In this document: in pieces, positions 54,801 to 63,936 of the stretch
How positions within the stretch are numbered: the stretch's first letter is position 1
Layout: each line of letters starts with the position of its first letter
Assembly: GCF_009765825.1 (NCBI RefSeq)
Contig: NZ_LMUR01000011.1
Span: 164,161-228,160, forward strand
From: Granulicella sp. L60
GTDB lineage: Bacteria; Acidobacteriota; Terriglobia; Terriglobales; Acidobacteriaceae
Direction: 5' to 3'
DNA: 64,000 bases
The notes under the pieces: generated by a model
What the model was told of the DNA's origin: nothing
Databases searched by the model: none
What the model saw: only the letters and a program-made list of their open reading frames with translations
Position numbers and translations under genes: made by a program

Positions 54801-54826
54801 GACGAACGAGAGGCGTCGATATTACA
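54801..54826 (-). promoter_or_regulatory. Candidate ECF-type promoter for the peptide-sigma operon
   Basis: Minus strand reads TGTAAT, 16 bp, CGTC, about 42 bp before the peptide start. ECF promoters often have an AAC-type -35 (TGAAAC, TGTAAC) and CGTC-type -10 with 16-17 bp between. Autoregulation by the sigma factor encoded downstream would fit. Four- to six-base matches can occur by chance. Confidence 0.4.
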
Positions 54827-54931
54827 GTTTTGGCAGACAGAAGGAATTTAAGCTGGAATTTCATCCATGGCGGCCGATGAAGAACGGCCAACGGCGAAGG
54901 TGGAAACGACCAAGGCGACCGAGATGGCTAT

Positions 54932-55684
54932 TTAGAAATGGCGTGTAAGGTCAGCAAAGGTCGTCAGTCGCAGGAGGTGCTGGCCGTCGGGTGGCTGACT
55001 AACAACCTCATGTTCGAGAACCCAGGTGTAGTCATGGGGGATGAAAATGGCGTTAAGGCCTGCGCTGAGGGCGGGGTTGATGTCCGAGCGCGGACTGTTG
55101 CCGATCATCCACGTATTGCACGATTCGCAGGCATACTGTGCGGAGACGGCCTGGTAGGCATCGTGGTTCTTTTCGTGCAGGACCTCCACCCCGTTGAAGT
55201 GTGGGGAAAGACCTGAACGTTGGAGCTTGTCTGTCTGTTCGATCTTGTCTCCCTTGGTGACCATAATAAGGCGATGACGTGTCGCAAGCTCAGCAAGGGT
55301 CAGGGCCACACGGGGCAGAAGTTCGATCTCTTGGTCGGCGATGGACTGGGCGAAGCATTCGATGCGGCTATGTTTATCGGCTGTGAGGGGCTCGTCGGTG
55401 AGCTGTTCGAAGCAGGTAATCAGGGAGCGGCGGAAGCTGTGAAGTCCATAGCCGTGGGAGAGGACCGTAGCGTGCTCGACGCGGTTGAGATGGTCGCGTA
55501 CCTCTTCGGGGGTGTGGACGCGGTGGTCGAGGTAGGAGATGAAGCTCGCGATTGCGCGCTCAAAGTAGATGTTGTTCTCCCAGAGCGTGTCATCGGCGTC
55601 GATAAGCAGGGTCTGATTGGTGGAGTGGCGTGAGATCGAGACGTTGGCGCCTTGAGGCTCGTTGCTGTGGAAAAGATCGTTCAC
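54932..55684 (-). CDS. HAD-superfamily hydrolase
   Basis: 250 residues from GTG 55684. HAD motif I is LLIDADDTLW (the DxD pair), motif II Thr in IMVTKGD, and motif IV acidic residues in GNSPRSDINPA. A helical cap domain lies between motifs I and II. Substrate unassigned; the family has phosphatases and dehalogenases, and the motif I DADD form fits a phosphatase. No Shine-Dalgarno site precedes the GTG, and TATAAT ends 6 nt upstream, so the transcript may be leaderless. The longer frame to 55855 is Pro/His-rich and not protein-like. Confidence 0.8.
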   Translation of the reverse strand: MNDLFHSNEPQGANVSISRHSTNQTLLIDADDTLWENNIYFERAIASFISYLDHRVHTPEEVRDHLNRVEHATVLSHGYGLHSFRRSLITCFEQLTDEPLTADKHSRIECFAQSIADQEIELLPRVALTLAELATRHRLIMVTKGDKIEQTDKLQRSGLSPHFNGVEVLHEKNHDAYQAVSAQYACESCNTWMIGNSPRSDINPALSAGLNAIFIPHDYTWVLEHEVVSQPPDGQHLLRLTTFADLTRHF

Positions 55685-56006
55685 ATGCTGATTATAAGGC
55701 GGTCTCGTGGGCGGACGTAGATCGATAGAAGCGTGGTCATGGCACGGTTGGGGGATGGGTTCCAAGCCTGTGATGTGCCAGATTGGAGATGGTGACTTGT
55801 GAAAGTGCAGTGGGACCCGGGATGAAGGACGAAGTCGAAACGACTCATGGTTCAAGATCGTCAGCCGATGTGGGTTATCGAGTGTGGAACCCGTTCGAGG
55901 TCGAGTTCCGAGTGGAAGTCGATGGTCGGTATGATGAAGCTACACAAGCCTTTACGGGGTTTACCGGCGGTTTCAAACAAGGGAAAGAGAGAGACTCACC
56001 GCAGAG
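55685..56006. other. Divergent promoter gap between the HAD and kinase genes, about 320 bp
   Basis: On the minus strand TATAAT (55691-55696) is the likely -10 of the HAD gene. A GGAAC...GTTCC inverted repeat (55886-55890 and 55905-55909) lies about 100 bp before the kinase start and could be an operator. Several short frames cross the region, none supported. No RNA seen. Confidence 0.45.
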
Positions 56007-59000
56007 ATGATTCCAGTCACTGGCCAAAGGTTCGGGCCGTACGAGATCCTGGGCAGGCTGGGCGGCGGTGGCATGGGTCTGGTCTTTCGCGCCTGGGATG
56101 AGCGCCTGCACCGTGAGGTGGCGATAAAGCTGCTTCATGACGACTTCAAGATGCCGGGAATGCGTGAGCGGTTTTTACAGGAGGCCCGTGCAGCCTCGGC
56201 TCTGAATCATCCCAATATCTGCACAATCTTCGATATTGGCGAGCAAGGTGGCGACCCGTACCTGGTGATGGAGCTGCTGGAGGGGGAGACGCTGAAGGAC
56301 CGGATTGCACGTGGCGCTCTGCCGGCGGAGGAGATCATCCGCTACACGGAGGAGATCACGGAGGCATTGACGGTTGCGCATGCAAAGGGCATCGTGCACC
56401 GGGACATTAAACCGGCAAATATATTTTTGGTGGCCATGGCGAACGGCAGGAGTCAGGCGAAGGTCCTGGACTTCGGCCTGGCGAAGATCGAACTGGAGGT
56501 TCGCGGAGGGTGGGAGTCGCGTACGCTCGATCTGACCTTGGCTGGCTCGACTGTGGGGACGCTGGCGTATATGTCGCCGGAGCAGGCCCGCGGCGAGTAT
56601 CTGGATATGCGGACGGATCTCTTTTCGCTTGGCGTCGTGATGTATGAGATGGCCACGCGACAGGTCCCATTCAGTGGAATGACCAGCGCGCTGATGTTCG
56701 TTCAATTGTTCACCCATACGCCCGAGCCGGTACGAAACTGGAATGAGACGATTCCGCGAGAGCTCGAAAGAGTGGTCTTCAGACTGCTTGCGAAGCAGCC
56801 CAAAGACCGGTTCCAGACCGCGAAGGACCTGAGCGACGCGTTAGCCAGTTTGAGCAGAAAGCCGGTCCGCACAGGATGGCTGCATAGGCGAGCAGCGCCG
56901 CCGGTGCCGCTGGTGCGTGCGGTCGATCCGGTAGCCCGGCATCGAGGCAAGAGACAACGACCGGATAGATTCGCGGGGGACTCGAGTGGCGAGGTGATGC
57001 CGTTGATTGGTGCAGCCGCGGTAGAGTCGAGTACGGAGATTTTGATTCGCCCGAGGCGTACATCCTCGCCGGACGAACCGAGTGTAGAGCGTCCGATGGG
57101 TGCGCTGTCTGCAATTAATGCGGAGTTGCCGACCGGGTTGCGGCGGGCACATGGTATTGCGGCGCAGACCGACTCGTCTGCCGCTGCCGCCGACGTGAGG
57201 GCTGCGCAGAGGGCCGAGAGGGACGCACTCGCGGCCAGATCGATACGGGAAAAAGAAGCAGTTGCAGCACCGTACTCTGACGCAGGGCAATTTGTGCATG
57301 GGTTCAACGATATTGAGCTGCAGGGATTGGGCAAGACCACCGGAGGACGGAGCGTCATCGTCGATCCGGCTGCGAACGAATTGACTTTGAATGCGGTTGA
57401 AAGCAGACGTCTGAGTGACCGGATGCGGCTAGCGGTAGCTGTGGCTTTAGTCGGGCTGATCGTCATTAGCGTTGTCTTGCTCCAACGGAAGGGATTTTTT
57501 CGCCCCGTCGTGCTGGCGCCAAATGAACGCATGCTGATGACGATGATCGAAAACAAGACCGGGGATAAGACGCTGGATGGAACGGTGATGCAGGGGTTGG
57601 AGATTGCCCTGGGACAGTCGCAGTCTTTGAACATGATGAGCAGCGATGCATACCGCGCTGGTCTGCGAGAGATTGAGGCAGAACACTCGGGCGAGTCGGC
57701 CTCTGGACAGAAGGTGGCGCAGCGAGTGGGAGCAAAGGCCTATCTCTACGGCGAGATCCGCGGAGATCAGCCGCCGTATACGATCAACGTCGATGTGCTG
57801 AATACAGACTCAAACGATAAGTTAGCGACCCTGGAGGAGACGGCGGAGACTCGTGCGGAGATTCCCGAAGCGATCGGAAACCTGGCCCAGGCGGTGCGAA
57901 ATGAGGTGAGCAATGACAGTCCTGCGGGGACGAAGAGAAGTATCGCGATGGCGCAGTACGCCACGGCCAATGTAGATGCGTTGCATGCGTTTGCGATGGG
58001 TGAGGATGCGGTGCTGCGTGGTCGCCCACAGGACGCGTTGGCGGACTATCAAACGGCAACCTCGCTCGATCCCAAGTTTTTGCAGGCGCAGATGCGTCTG
58101 GCGTGGCTTTACCGCTCTGAGAAGGCAGAAGTGGCTGCTACACATGCGGCGGAACTGGCTCAATCTGCGCCAGCGCAAGCCAGTGACAAGATGAAGCTGC
58201 TCTCGCAGTTCTGCTATGAGTTGATTGCGACTGGAGACTACGGGAAGGCTACGCAGACCATTCGCGAGTTCGTTGCACGATATCCGCGAGATGTGGAGGG
58301 AATGAAGGGACTAGCGCGCGTGCTTCGACTGCAAGGGCACCCCGCCGAGGCATTGCTGGCCGCGCAACAGGGATACAACGAAGATCCTTACGACGCGGAG
58401 ACGTATGCGGAGGCCGAGATCGCGATGATCACAATGAACCGTTACGACAGCGCACTGCAGTTGGATGCGCAGGCCCGGCGCTTGGGCGTTTTGCCTGCGG
58501 GGCTGACACTGACGGCTGGCTACCTCAATGGGAGAGAGGATATTGTCACGGAAGAGACGAACGCGTTGCGGGTTGGAATCTCCGGAGAATCATCTGCAGG
58601 AGATGGGCAGCTCAGCTATGCGGACCTCGATAACTACGGGCTCTACCTTGATGCGACAGGCGAGATGGACGCGGGACTCGAACTTTGGATTACGGCTGCA
58701 GACAGCGCAGCCAGGATGCCGGAGCTTGCTTCGGCACAGGCGTATCTGTTGGCGCAGGGAGCGCTTGATCGTGCGTTGACGGATAGCTGCACGGTGGCTC
58801 TGAAGATGGTGAACGATCTAAGAGATCTGCCGAAAGGGCCGGTTGCGAGTGTCAATGCAGGTATCGCTGCGGCGCTGTGCGGAGACCAGACCTACGCGGA
58901 GAAGACCGTTGCCGAGCTCCTCCGTGACTTTCCCCGCAATACGGCAGTCGCGCAATATTATGTGCCGGAGTTGGAAGCCGCCGCGTCGATTGGAGTAAAC

Positions 59001-59294
59001 GAACCGGAGAGGGCATTACCGGGTCTCATTTCGGTCAGACAATACGATCAGATTTCGCTCGCATCTTATCTCCGTGGATTGGCTCATGTCGCTATGGGCC
59101 AGATGCCGCTTGCTGCCGATGATTTTCAGGACGTTCTGGCCCGGCGAGGCACGGATGCAATGTTGGGAGGAACGCTCTACCCCATGGCACAGATGCGAGC
59201 AGCACGAGCGTATGCCACCAGCGCGGATAAGGCGTTCCATCACAGATCTTCCGTCGATGGCAAGATCAGGGCTATCCGCGATATTCATTGGTAA
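56007..59294 (+). CDS. Membrane Ser/Thr protein kinase with large repeat-rich C-terminal half
   Basis: 1095 residues. Complete bacterial Hanks-type kinase domain (about 11-290): Gly loop GRLGGGGMG, Lys41 in AIKLL, HRDIKPAN (131-138) with catalytic Asp133, DFG at 155-157, and MSPEQARG. A disordered Ser/Arg/Ala linker follows, then one membrane helix (about 473-494: AVAVALVGLIVISVVLL). The outer part has a FlgO-like fold (NERMLMTMIENKTGD) and TPR-like helices to the end (DYQTATSLDPKFLQAQMRLA, ALRVGISGES). A signalling kinase with an external sensor; targets unknown. The ATG has only a weak ribosome site. Confidence 0.9.
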   Translation: MIPVTGQRFGPYEILGRLGGGGMGLVFRAWDERLHREVAIKLLHDDFKMPGMRERFLQEARAASALNHPNICTIFDIGEQGGDPYLVMELLEGETLKDRIARGALPAEEIIRYTEEITEALTVAHAKGIVHRDIKPANIFLVAMANGRSQAKVLDFGLAKIELEVRGGWESRTLDLTLAGSTVGTLAYMSPEQARGEYLDMRTDLFSLGVVMYEMATRQVPFSGMTSALMFVQLFTHTPEPVRNWNETIPRELERVVFRLLAKQPKDRFQTAKDLSDALASLSRKPVRTGWLHRRAAPPVPLVRAVDPVARHRGKRQRPDRFAGDSSGEVMPLIGAAAVESSTEILIRPRRTSSPDEPSVERPMGALSAINAELPTGLRRAHGIAAQTDSSAAAADVRAAQRAERDALAARSIREKEAVAAPYSDAGQFVHGFNDIELQGLGKTTGGRSVIVDPAANELTLNAVESRRLSDRMRLAVAVALVGLIVISVVLLQRKGFFRPVVLAPNERMLMTMIENKTGDKTLDGTVMQGLEIALGQSQSLNMMSSDAYRAGLREIEAEHSGESASGQKVAQRVGAKAYLYGEIRGDQPPYTINVDVLNTDSNDKLATLEETAETRAEIPEAIGNLAQAVRNEVSNDSPAGTKRSIAMAQYATANVDALHAFAMGEDAVLRGRPQDALADYQTATSLDPKFLQAQMRLAWLYRSEKAEVAATHAAELAQSAPAQASDKMKLLSQFCYELIATGDYGKATQTIREFVARYPRDVEGMKGLARVLRLQGHPAEALLAAQQGYNEDPYDAETYAEAEIAMITMNRYDSALQLDAQARRLGVLPAGLTLTAGYLNGREDIVTEETNALRVGISGESSAGDGQLSYADLDNYGLYLDATGEMDAGLELWITAADSAARMPELASAQAYLLAQGALDRALTDSCTVALKMVNDLRDLPKGPVASVNAGIAAALCGDQTYAEKTVAELLRDFPRNTAVAQYYVPELEAAASIGVNEPERALPGLISVRQYDQISLASYLRGLAHVAMGQMPLAADDFQDVLARRGTDAMLGGTLYPMAQMRAARAYATSADKAFHHRSSVDGKIRAIRDIHW

Positions 59295-59399
59295 CGGCTG
59301 TTGTTAGAAGAAGAGAATGGACAGATCGCCCAACACGCAGTAAGCGTCACGCTGTTTACTTCTTTCGATCGATTATGAAATAGTCTGCTGAAGTGTTAC

Positions 59400-59762
59400 T
59401 TACAGTGGCCTGAGATCGGAGAGACTTGGCATGACCACAAGCATCTTGCCCTGCCAGTAACCTACGATGCCGCGAAGAACCACCCTGCGGTCAGTCTCAC
59501 GGCGTGCCTCTTCGCTGTGTTCTTCAAGGAATCGATCGGCGGAAGTCTGTGTCTCGAAGGTGATGAATTCGTTGGGATGGTTCATCACATCCTGTCTGAG
59601 GCTCGCACGAAACTGCATTGTGTCACTGTAATTCGCCGAATGGATGGCAACATTCGAAGAAATAACACGCGGACTATTCGCCGCTGTTGAGGCGCTCAGA
59701 GGCAGAGCAGCCCAAAACAGTAGCATCGCCGGAAGACCGTTTCTCTGTCGGTTCGATGGCAT
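59400..59762 (-). CDS. Small secreted protein of unknown function
   Basis: 120 residues from ATG 59762, with a signal peptide (LPAMLLFWAALPLSASTA) ahead of a mostly helical domain containing MNHPNEFITFETQTSADRF, EEARRETDRRVVLRGIVGYW and a terminal MLVVMPSLSDL. I do not recognise a family. The start choice removes 22 implausible residues of the longer frame. Convergent with the kinase gene, with 105 bp between stops. Confidence 0.6.
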   Translation of the reverse strand: MPSNRQRNGLPAMLLFWAALPLSASTAANSPRVISSNVAIHSANYSDTMQFRASLRQDVMNHPNEFITFETQTSADRFLEEHSEEARRETDRRVVLRGIVGYWQGKMLVVMPSLSDLRPL

Positions 59763-60035
59763 TATCCGATGATGCGAGAGGCTTAGGCGAACCGGTATCC
59801 CACAAATGGGTAAGGGTGGCAGCCGCACGTCTTGCCGGCACCACCTTCGCAGGATGGTGTGTGGATTTAATTCAGTTTTGACACAGCCAAAATTTGAGTT
59901 ACATTAAATCCAAGTTCCCGTTAAAAAAAATAAAGTCGCGACAGAACGCCCACATTCTGTTTCGCGAAGCCACACTCACCTGGACATTTACCAGCTGCGT
60001 TGCACATTCAACTCACGAAGGAAGAGGTGTTGTTC

Positions 60036-61616
60036 ATGGGTATCTCCAGACGCGATTTTCTCATGCGTGTAGGCCAGGCCGGCGGTTACAGTGCGGCGTT
60101 CGCAACCATGCAGTCACTTGGGATGATGCCGATGAAAGGTGCCCTGGCGGCGCCGATTGAGGCGGTAGCGGGCAGCGGAAAAGGGGTAAAGGTCGTGGTG
60201 CTGGGCGGAGGCATCGGCGGGCTGGTCTCAGCATATGAATTGAAAAAGCTGGGATATGACGTAACGCTGCTGGAGGCGAGGGAGCGGCCGGGCGGACGAA
60301 ACTGGACAGGAAGAGACGGCACAGTCGTTTCTTTCGTGGATGGCACCAAGCAGACGATCAACTGGGAAGAAGGGAACTACCAGAACCTCGGGCCTGCGCG
60401 GCTGCCTTCGACTCACTGGACGATGCTTGGCTATGCGAGGGAGTTGGGTATCCCGATGGAGGTGGAGATCAACACGTCTCGTTCCACGCTCTTACAGAAC
60501 GACAACGCAAACGGTGGAGCGGCGGTTCCGCAACGTAAGGCGATCAACGATACAAGAGGGCACGTGTCGGAGTTGTTATCAAAGTGTATCTCGCAAGGCT
60601 CATTAGACTCCGATATCTCGAAGGAAGATCGCGAGAGAATGAAGGCATTTCTAACGATCTACGGACCGTTGAATGCCACGGGGAACTATGTGGGATCTGA
60701 CCGAGCTGGACTGAAGACGCCGCCAGGCGCGGGCGGACAGACGGCTGTGCCCGAGGCTCCGATGGATATGCATATGCTGCTTGATGAAAACTTCTGGCGC
60801 GGCATGTTGTATGAAGAGACTTGGGACTGGCAGGCCACGATGATGCAGCCTGTGGGTGGAATGGATCGCATACCTTATGCGTTTGCAAAGTCTCTTGGGC
60901 CGATTGTGCAGTACAACTCTCCTGTAACGGAGATACGGAAGACGTCGAAAGGTGTCTCCGTCGCTTATACACAAGGCGGTGCAGCCAAAAACATCGAAGC
61001 CGATTATTGCATCGTTGCCATCCCGTTCTCTATCTTGAAAAAGATTCCTAATGACCTATCTCCGGAGTTCAAGAAGGTGGTGGATGAGAGCACGATGGCA
61101 GGATCCTACAAAGTCGCATGGGAGAGCCGCCGATTCTGGGAGCAGGACTGCAACATCTACGGGGGACTGTCATTTGTATCGCAGGGCCCCAGCCCGATCT
61201 GGTACCCGTCGTCCCGGCTGATGCACCCGACCGGGGTGGTTGTCTCAGGTTATTCGGAGGAGCAGAATACGCCGTTCTTCGATATGACGTTAGACGAGAA
61301 GTTCGCAGCGTCACGAGCATCAATTGAGAAGCTTCATCCCGGCCATGGCAAGGAGTTGAAGAACCCGATCTTCTGTGGCTGGAAACATGTGGTTTGGAAT
61401 GAGGGCTCGTGGATACGGAACTATGGCGGTGGTCCGAGTGGCTACGACGTGATCATCCAGGCAGATGGGCCGCTATACTTTGCCGGAGATACAGCTAGTC
61501 ATGTCGTCGCCTGGCAGGAAGGTGCTGCCTTAAGCGCGCGACGGGCTGTGGGAATGATCGCCGATAAAACGAAGATGGCTGTACTAACTGGATTGAAGGG
61601 CATCACGCAGAGCTGA
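60036..61616 (+). CDS. Tat-exported flavin amine oxidase (monoamine oxidase family)
   Basis: 526 residues from ATG 60036, with AGAGG 8 nt upstream. Twin-arginine signal SRRDFL at residues 4-9. FAD dinucleotide-binding fold: VVVLGGGIGGLVSAYELKK (54-71) with ribose-binding Glu80 and RPGGRNWTG. A C-terminal FAD block GPLYFAGDTASHVVAWQEGA is diagnostic for amine oxidases. It should oxidise an amine or amino acid to an aldehyde, ammonia and peroxide in the periplasm; substrate not evident. The strong palindrome at 61621 follows as terminator. Confidence 0.9.
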   Translation: MGISRRDFLMRVGQAGGYSAAFATMQSLGMMPMKGALAAPIEAVAGSGKGVKVVVLGGGIGGLVSAYELKKLGYDVTLLEARERPGGRNWTGRDGTVVSFVDGTKQTINWEEGNYQNLGPARLPSTHWTMLGYARELGIPMEVEINTSRSTLLQNDNANGGAAVPQRKAINDTRGHVSELLSKCISQGSLDSDISKEDRERMKAFLTIYGPLNATGNYVGSDRAGLKTPPGAGGQTAVPEAPMDMHMLLDENFWRGMLYEETWDWQATMMQPVGGMDRIPYAFAKSLGPIVQYNSPVTEIRKTSKGVSVAYTQGGAAKNIEADYCIVAIPFSILKKIPNDLSPEFKKVVDESTMAGSYKVAWESRRFWEQDCNIYGGLSFVSQGPSPIWYPSSRLMHPTGVVVSGYSEEQNTPFFDMTLDEKFAASRASIEKLHPGHGKELKNPIFCGWKHVVWNEGSWIRNYGGGPSGYDVIIQADGPLYFAGDTASHVVAWQEGAALSARRAVGMIADKTKMAVLTGLKGITQS

Positions 61617-61620
61617 GCAA

Positions 61621-61676
61621 TTTCTCTGAACTGGAAAGGCCGGCTCGCGAGAGCCGGCCTTTCCAGTTCAGAGAAA
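61621..61676. terminator. Perfect 26-bp palindrome, probable terminator after the amine oxidase gene
   Basis: Arms 61621-61646 and 61651-61676 are exact complements around a GCGA loop, with core GGAAAGGCCGGCTC. The arms carry AAAGG/CCTTT so it can work in both directions, ending the amine oxidase and the convergent rhodanese transcript. Its perfection over 26 bp exceeds the length needed for termination. Confidence 0.78.
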
Positions 61677-61742
61677 AGTCAGAAACAAAGCGAAGTGATA
61701 ATTGAGCAGAGCTATCTTCAATCGGGCGATAACTCACCATAC

Positions 61743-62189
61743 TTAGGTCGCGGTATCCAGTTGAAACGCTGTCGTATACGGCTCCACCGGGTATCCCTTC
61801 GCCTTCCATGCTGCGAGGCCACCCCTCAGCAGTCTTATCTGCGTAAATTTGAGTGCGCGCGCCTTTCCCAGAACCATTTTGCTCGTATCATCGTCCGCTC
61901 CCGTGCAATAGATTACTGAGTTCTGATTGCGAGAAAACGACGCGGTCTTCTCGGCGATTTCTTTAGGTGCGATCCTCATCGCTCCTGGAATAATCTCCGG
62001 ATGAGCCAGAAAGTCCAGCGGCTGGCGCACATCGTACAACTTAATCTGTTTCGAACTTAGTAGCTCATGTAGCGCCTCAGGCTCAATGCTGTTCGCCTCC
62101 AGAAAGCGCTTTGCTCGCAGCCGCCCGATTACGATCCACCCTAAGATCAAGAGGCAAAGCGCCCCTGCGCAAATCTCTGCTACCGTCAT
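61743..62189 (-). CDS. Membrane-anchored rhodanese-like protein
   Basis: 148 residues: one N-terminal membrane helix (about 4-24) then a rhodanese domain: KLYDVRQPLDFLAHPEIIPGA, catalytic Cys95 in VIYCTGADDDTSK, and LLRGGLAAWKAKGYPVEP. It moves sulfur to a thiophilic acceptor. GGAGGG lies about 6 nt before the ATG. No gene nearby explains the sulfur partner. Confidence 0.88.
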   Translation of the reverse strand: MTVAEICAGALCLLILGWIVIGRLRAKRFLEANSIEPEALHELLSSKQIKLYDVRQPLDFLAHPEIIPGAMRIAPKEIAEKTASFSRNQNSVIYCTGADDDTSKMVLGKARALKFTQIRLLRGGLAAWKAKGYPVEPYTTAFQLDTAT

Positions 62190-62491
62190 GCCGCCCTCCA
62201 GTACCTGAGTTAGATGTCCAGAATCGAGAGCTAGTTGTGGCTTGTCTAAGATTTGGAGATCTCATCTACCAGCGAAATCCTTCACCTGTCCGCGACAAGA
62301 ACTTGAGAGCCATTGGAAAAGGCGTCATCCGGCATACATCGTTGCAGTGAATGATGTTTCGGATAATTCAGATGACGCGCTGATCCACTACTATATACAA
62401 CTGCGTATCGGCCCTGGCAATTGATTAAATAGTGTAGCTAGAACCTGCCAGACTCTCTGTAACGGTGTTCAACACGGGGGCAGATCAGAAG
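62190..62491. other. 302-bp gap, nothing identified
   Basis: No coding frame, tRNA or regulatory hairpin could be supported. It separates the rhodanese start from the end of the transporter-like gene on the same strand, and so holds the rhodanese promoter. Confidence 0.5.
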
Positions 62492-63403
62492 TTATTTGCC
62501 CTTCGGCTTCTGGGGAAATAGTAACGCGATTTGAAGCCGCATGCCCCACGGCGACGCGCCTGGAGGATGCACGGCGTTGCCATAGAAGTTCACCGAAAAG
62601 TTCACTGGTTGGAACCCCATGCGCGTGACACGCCCAACACCACCACCATAGGGTATAGTCCATCTTCCTCCCGCAGTGGTATCGTCTCCGTCGGCCGCAT
62701 CGCCGCTCGCCTTATTATGCCAGTTTGCAGCGATGATCGGCCCACTGTTGATATTCCAACCCTTCTTCAGGTTATAGGTGATGAAGTATTGGAGGGTCAT
62801 CTGATTGACAGACGGACGATGAGAGGAGCCGACGACAGAAAAAACATTGTTGACCAAAGCTCCGAAGGTCCAGTGTCCCGGCTGTACCAGTGCGACAACG
62901 GAAGGCCCGAAACTTAGCTTCCCCTGGCCGAGAAGTGTACTGGTCGCAGTAGGTATACCGATCGCAGGCCCGACCCCCCAGATTAGTCTTCCGGGCTTCG
63001 CAGGAGAGAGAAAGAATGTCGGATTCATATCTCCAAAGCCGACCTCGCCCCCCTGATCCTGGGTCGTATAGGGCTGCCACACAATCGGCTGAATGACTCG
63101 CGTGATCAACATCCAGTCTTCACTGATGCGTTTAGGGACCACGGGTTGAATATTGAAGATGTCCTGCGTCCGGTTATAAGGCCCGACTGCGAAGTTTGAA
63201 TTGTTCTGGAGCGGAACGCTAATCAGACTGGCAACCGGATTTTGCGTAGCCTTCGCCAGCGCGTCGGTATCGCTCATCGTCACGGCTGGCGCGGACGTCG
63301 CTTGAGCATTTTGTGGCGGCACAGACGTTTCCTGCGCGGGAAGCAAAACGGTGAAAAGGAAGATCCCAGGTCCAAGAAGAAAACAGTAGCGGCGCTTGAT
63401 CAT
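62492..63403 (-). CDS. Outer-membrane transporter-like beta-barrel protein
   Basis: 303 residues from ATG 63403 (GGAG 9 nt upstream), chosen over the TTG at 63424 because it starts a signal peptide (MIKRRYCFLLGPGIFLFTVL, cleavage near PAQ). The mature part has alternating beta strands with aromatic caps (TFFLSPAKPGRLIWGVGPAIG, YFITYNLKKGWNINSGPI) and ends LQIALLFPQ. It resembles the neuromedin U/MetA-like outer membrane proteins often annotated as transporter; its substrate is unknown. Confidence 0.78.
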   Translation of the reverse strand: MIKRRYCFLLGPGIFLFTVLLPAQETSVPPQNAQATSAPAVTMSDTDALAKATQNPVASLISVPLQNNSNFAVGPYNRTQDIFNIQPVVPKRISEDWMLITRVIQPIVWQPYTTQDQGGEVGFGDMNPTFFLSPAKPGRLIWGVGPAIGIPTATSTLLGQGKLSFGPSVVALVQPGHWTFGALVNNVFSVVGSSHRPSVNQMTLQYFITYNLKKGWNINSGPIIAANWHNKASGDAADGDDTTAGGRWTIPYGGGVGRVTRMGFQPVNFSVNFYGNAVHPPGASPWGMRLQIALLFPQKPKGK

Positions 63404-63435
63404 GAGAGGATTCTCCATGGACAACTGACAAGCAT

Positions 63436-63639
63436 TTAGAAACTCTCAAAACCTGAACAGCTTAGAGCGGCTTCGCCGGGCTGAGTAGAACAGAATCGAA
63501 GCAGAAAACTCGCCACATCGAAGAACTGAGGCGATGTCTTTATCTGTGCAGCATTCTTGGCTATCGTCCGAGCATCTACAGCAGAAGGGATGATGCTCGA
63601 TGCTAGGAGCGAGACTGTACTCGAAATAGTCAACGCCAT
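63436..63639 (-). CDS. Possible 67-residue secreted peptide
   Basis: The ATG at 63639 has GGAG 8 nt upstream and the product opens with a signal-like hydrophobic run ending SAVDA-RT, then a short helix and two cysteines near the C-terminus. It ends 32 bp before the transporter-like gene on the same strand. It may be chance or a remnant; a different frame to 63763 is less convincing. The 297 bp from 63640 to 63936 contain nothing else I can support. Confidence 0.33.
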   Translation of the reverse strand: MALTISSTVSLLASSIIPSAVDARTIAKNAAQIKTSPQFFDVASFLLRFCSTQPGEAALSCSGFESF

Positions 63640-63936
63640 GATGACCACTCCACGGTAAAGTTTCCCAACCGTCTCGTACGCTCTTGAAAAATGTATCAAC
63701 ATCGAATGAATACCAATGTTGTGTCTGATCGTCTCGTCTGTGTGGAGTCTGGGATACTGGCATTACTTACAGGAGACGTAGAACAACCGCCGCTTTAGCT
63801 TGCTTGTAGCAAATAAAGCAAGCGGGAGAGTATTCCTCCCATTGTGGATGAAGGCAGTGATCACGAAGACGCTGTCTCGATTAGTCATAGGACGATTGCG
63901 CGAATCCAAGCCATTGGAATACGTCACGACTTACTA

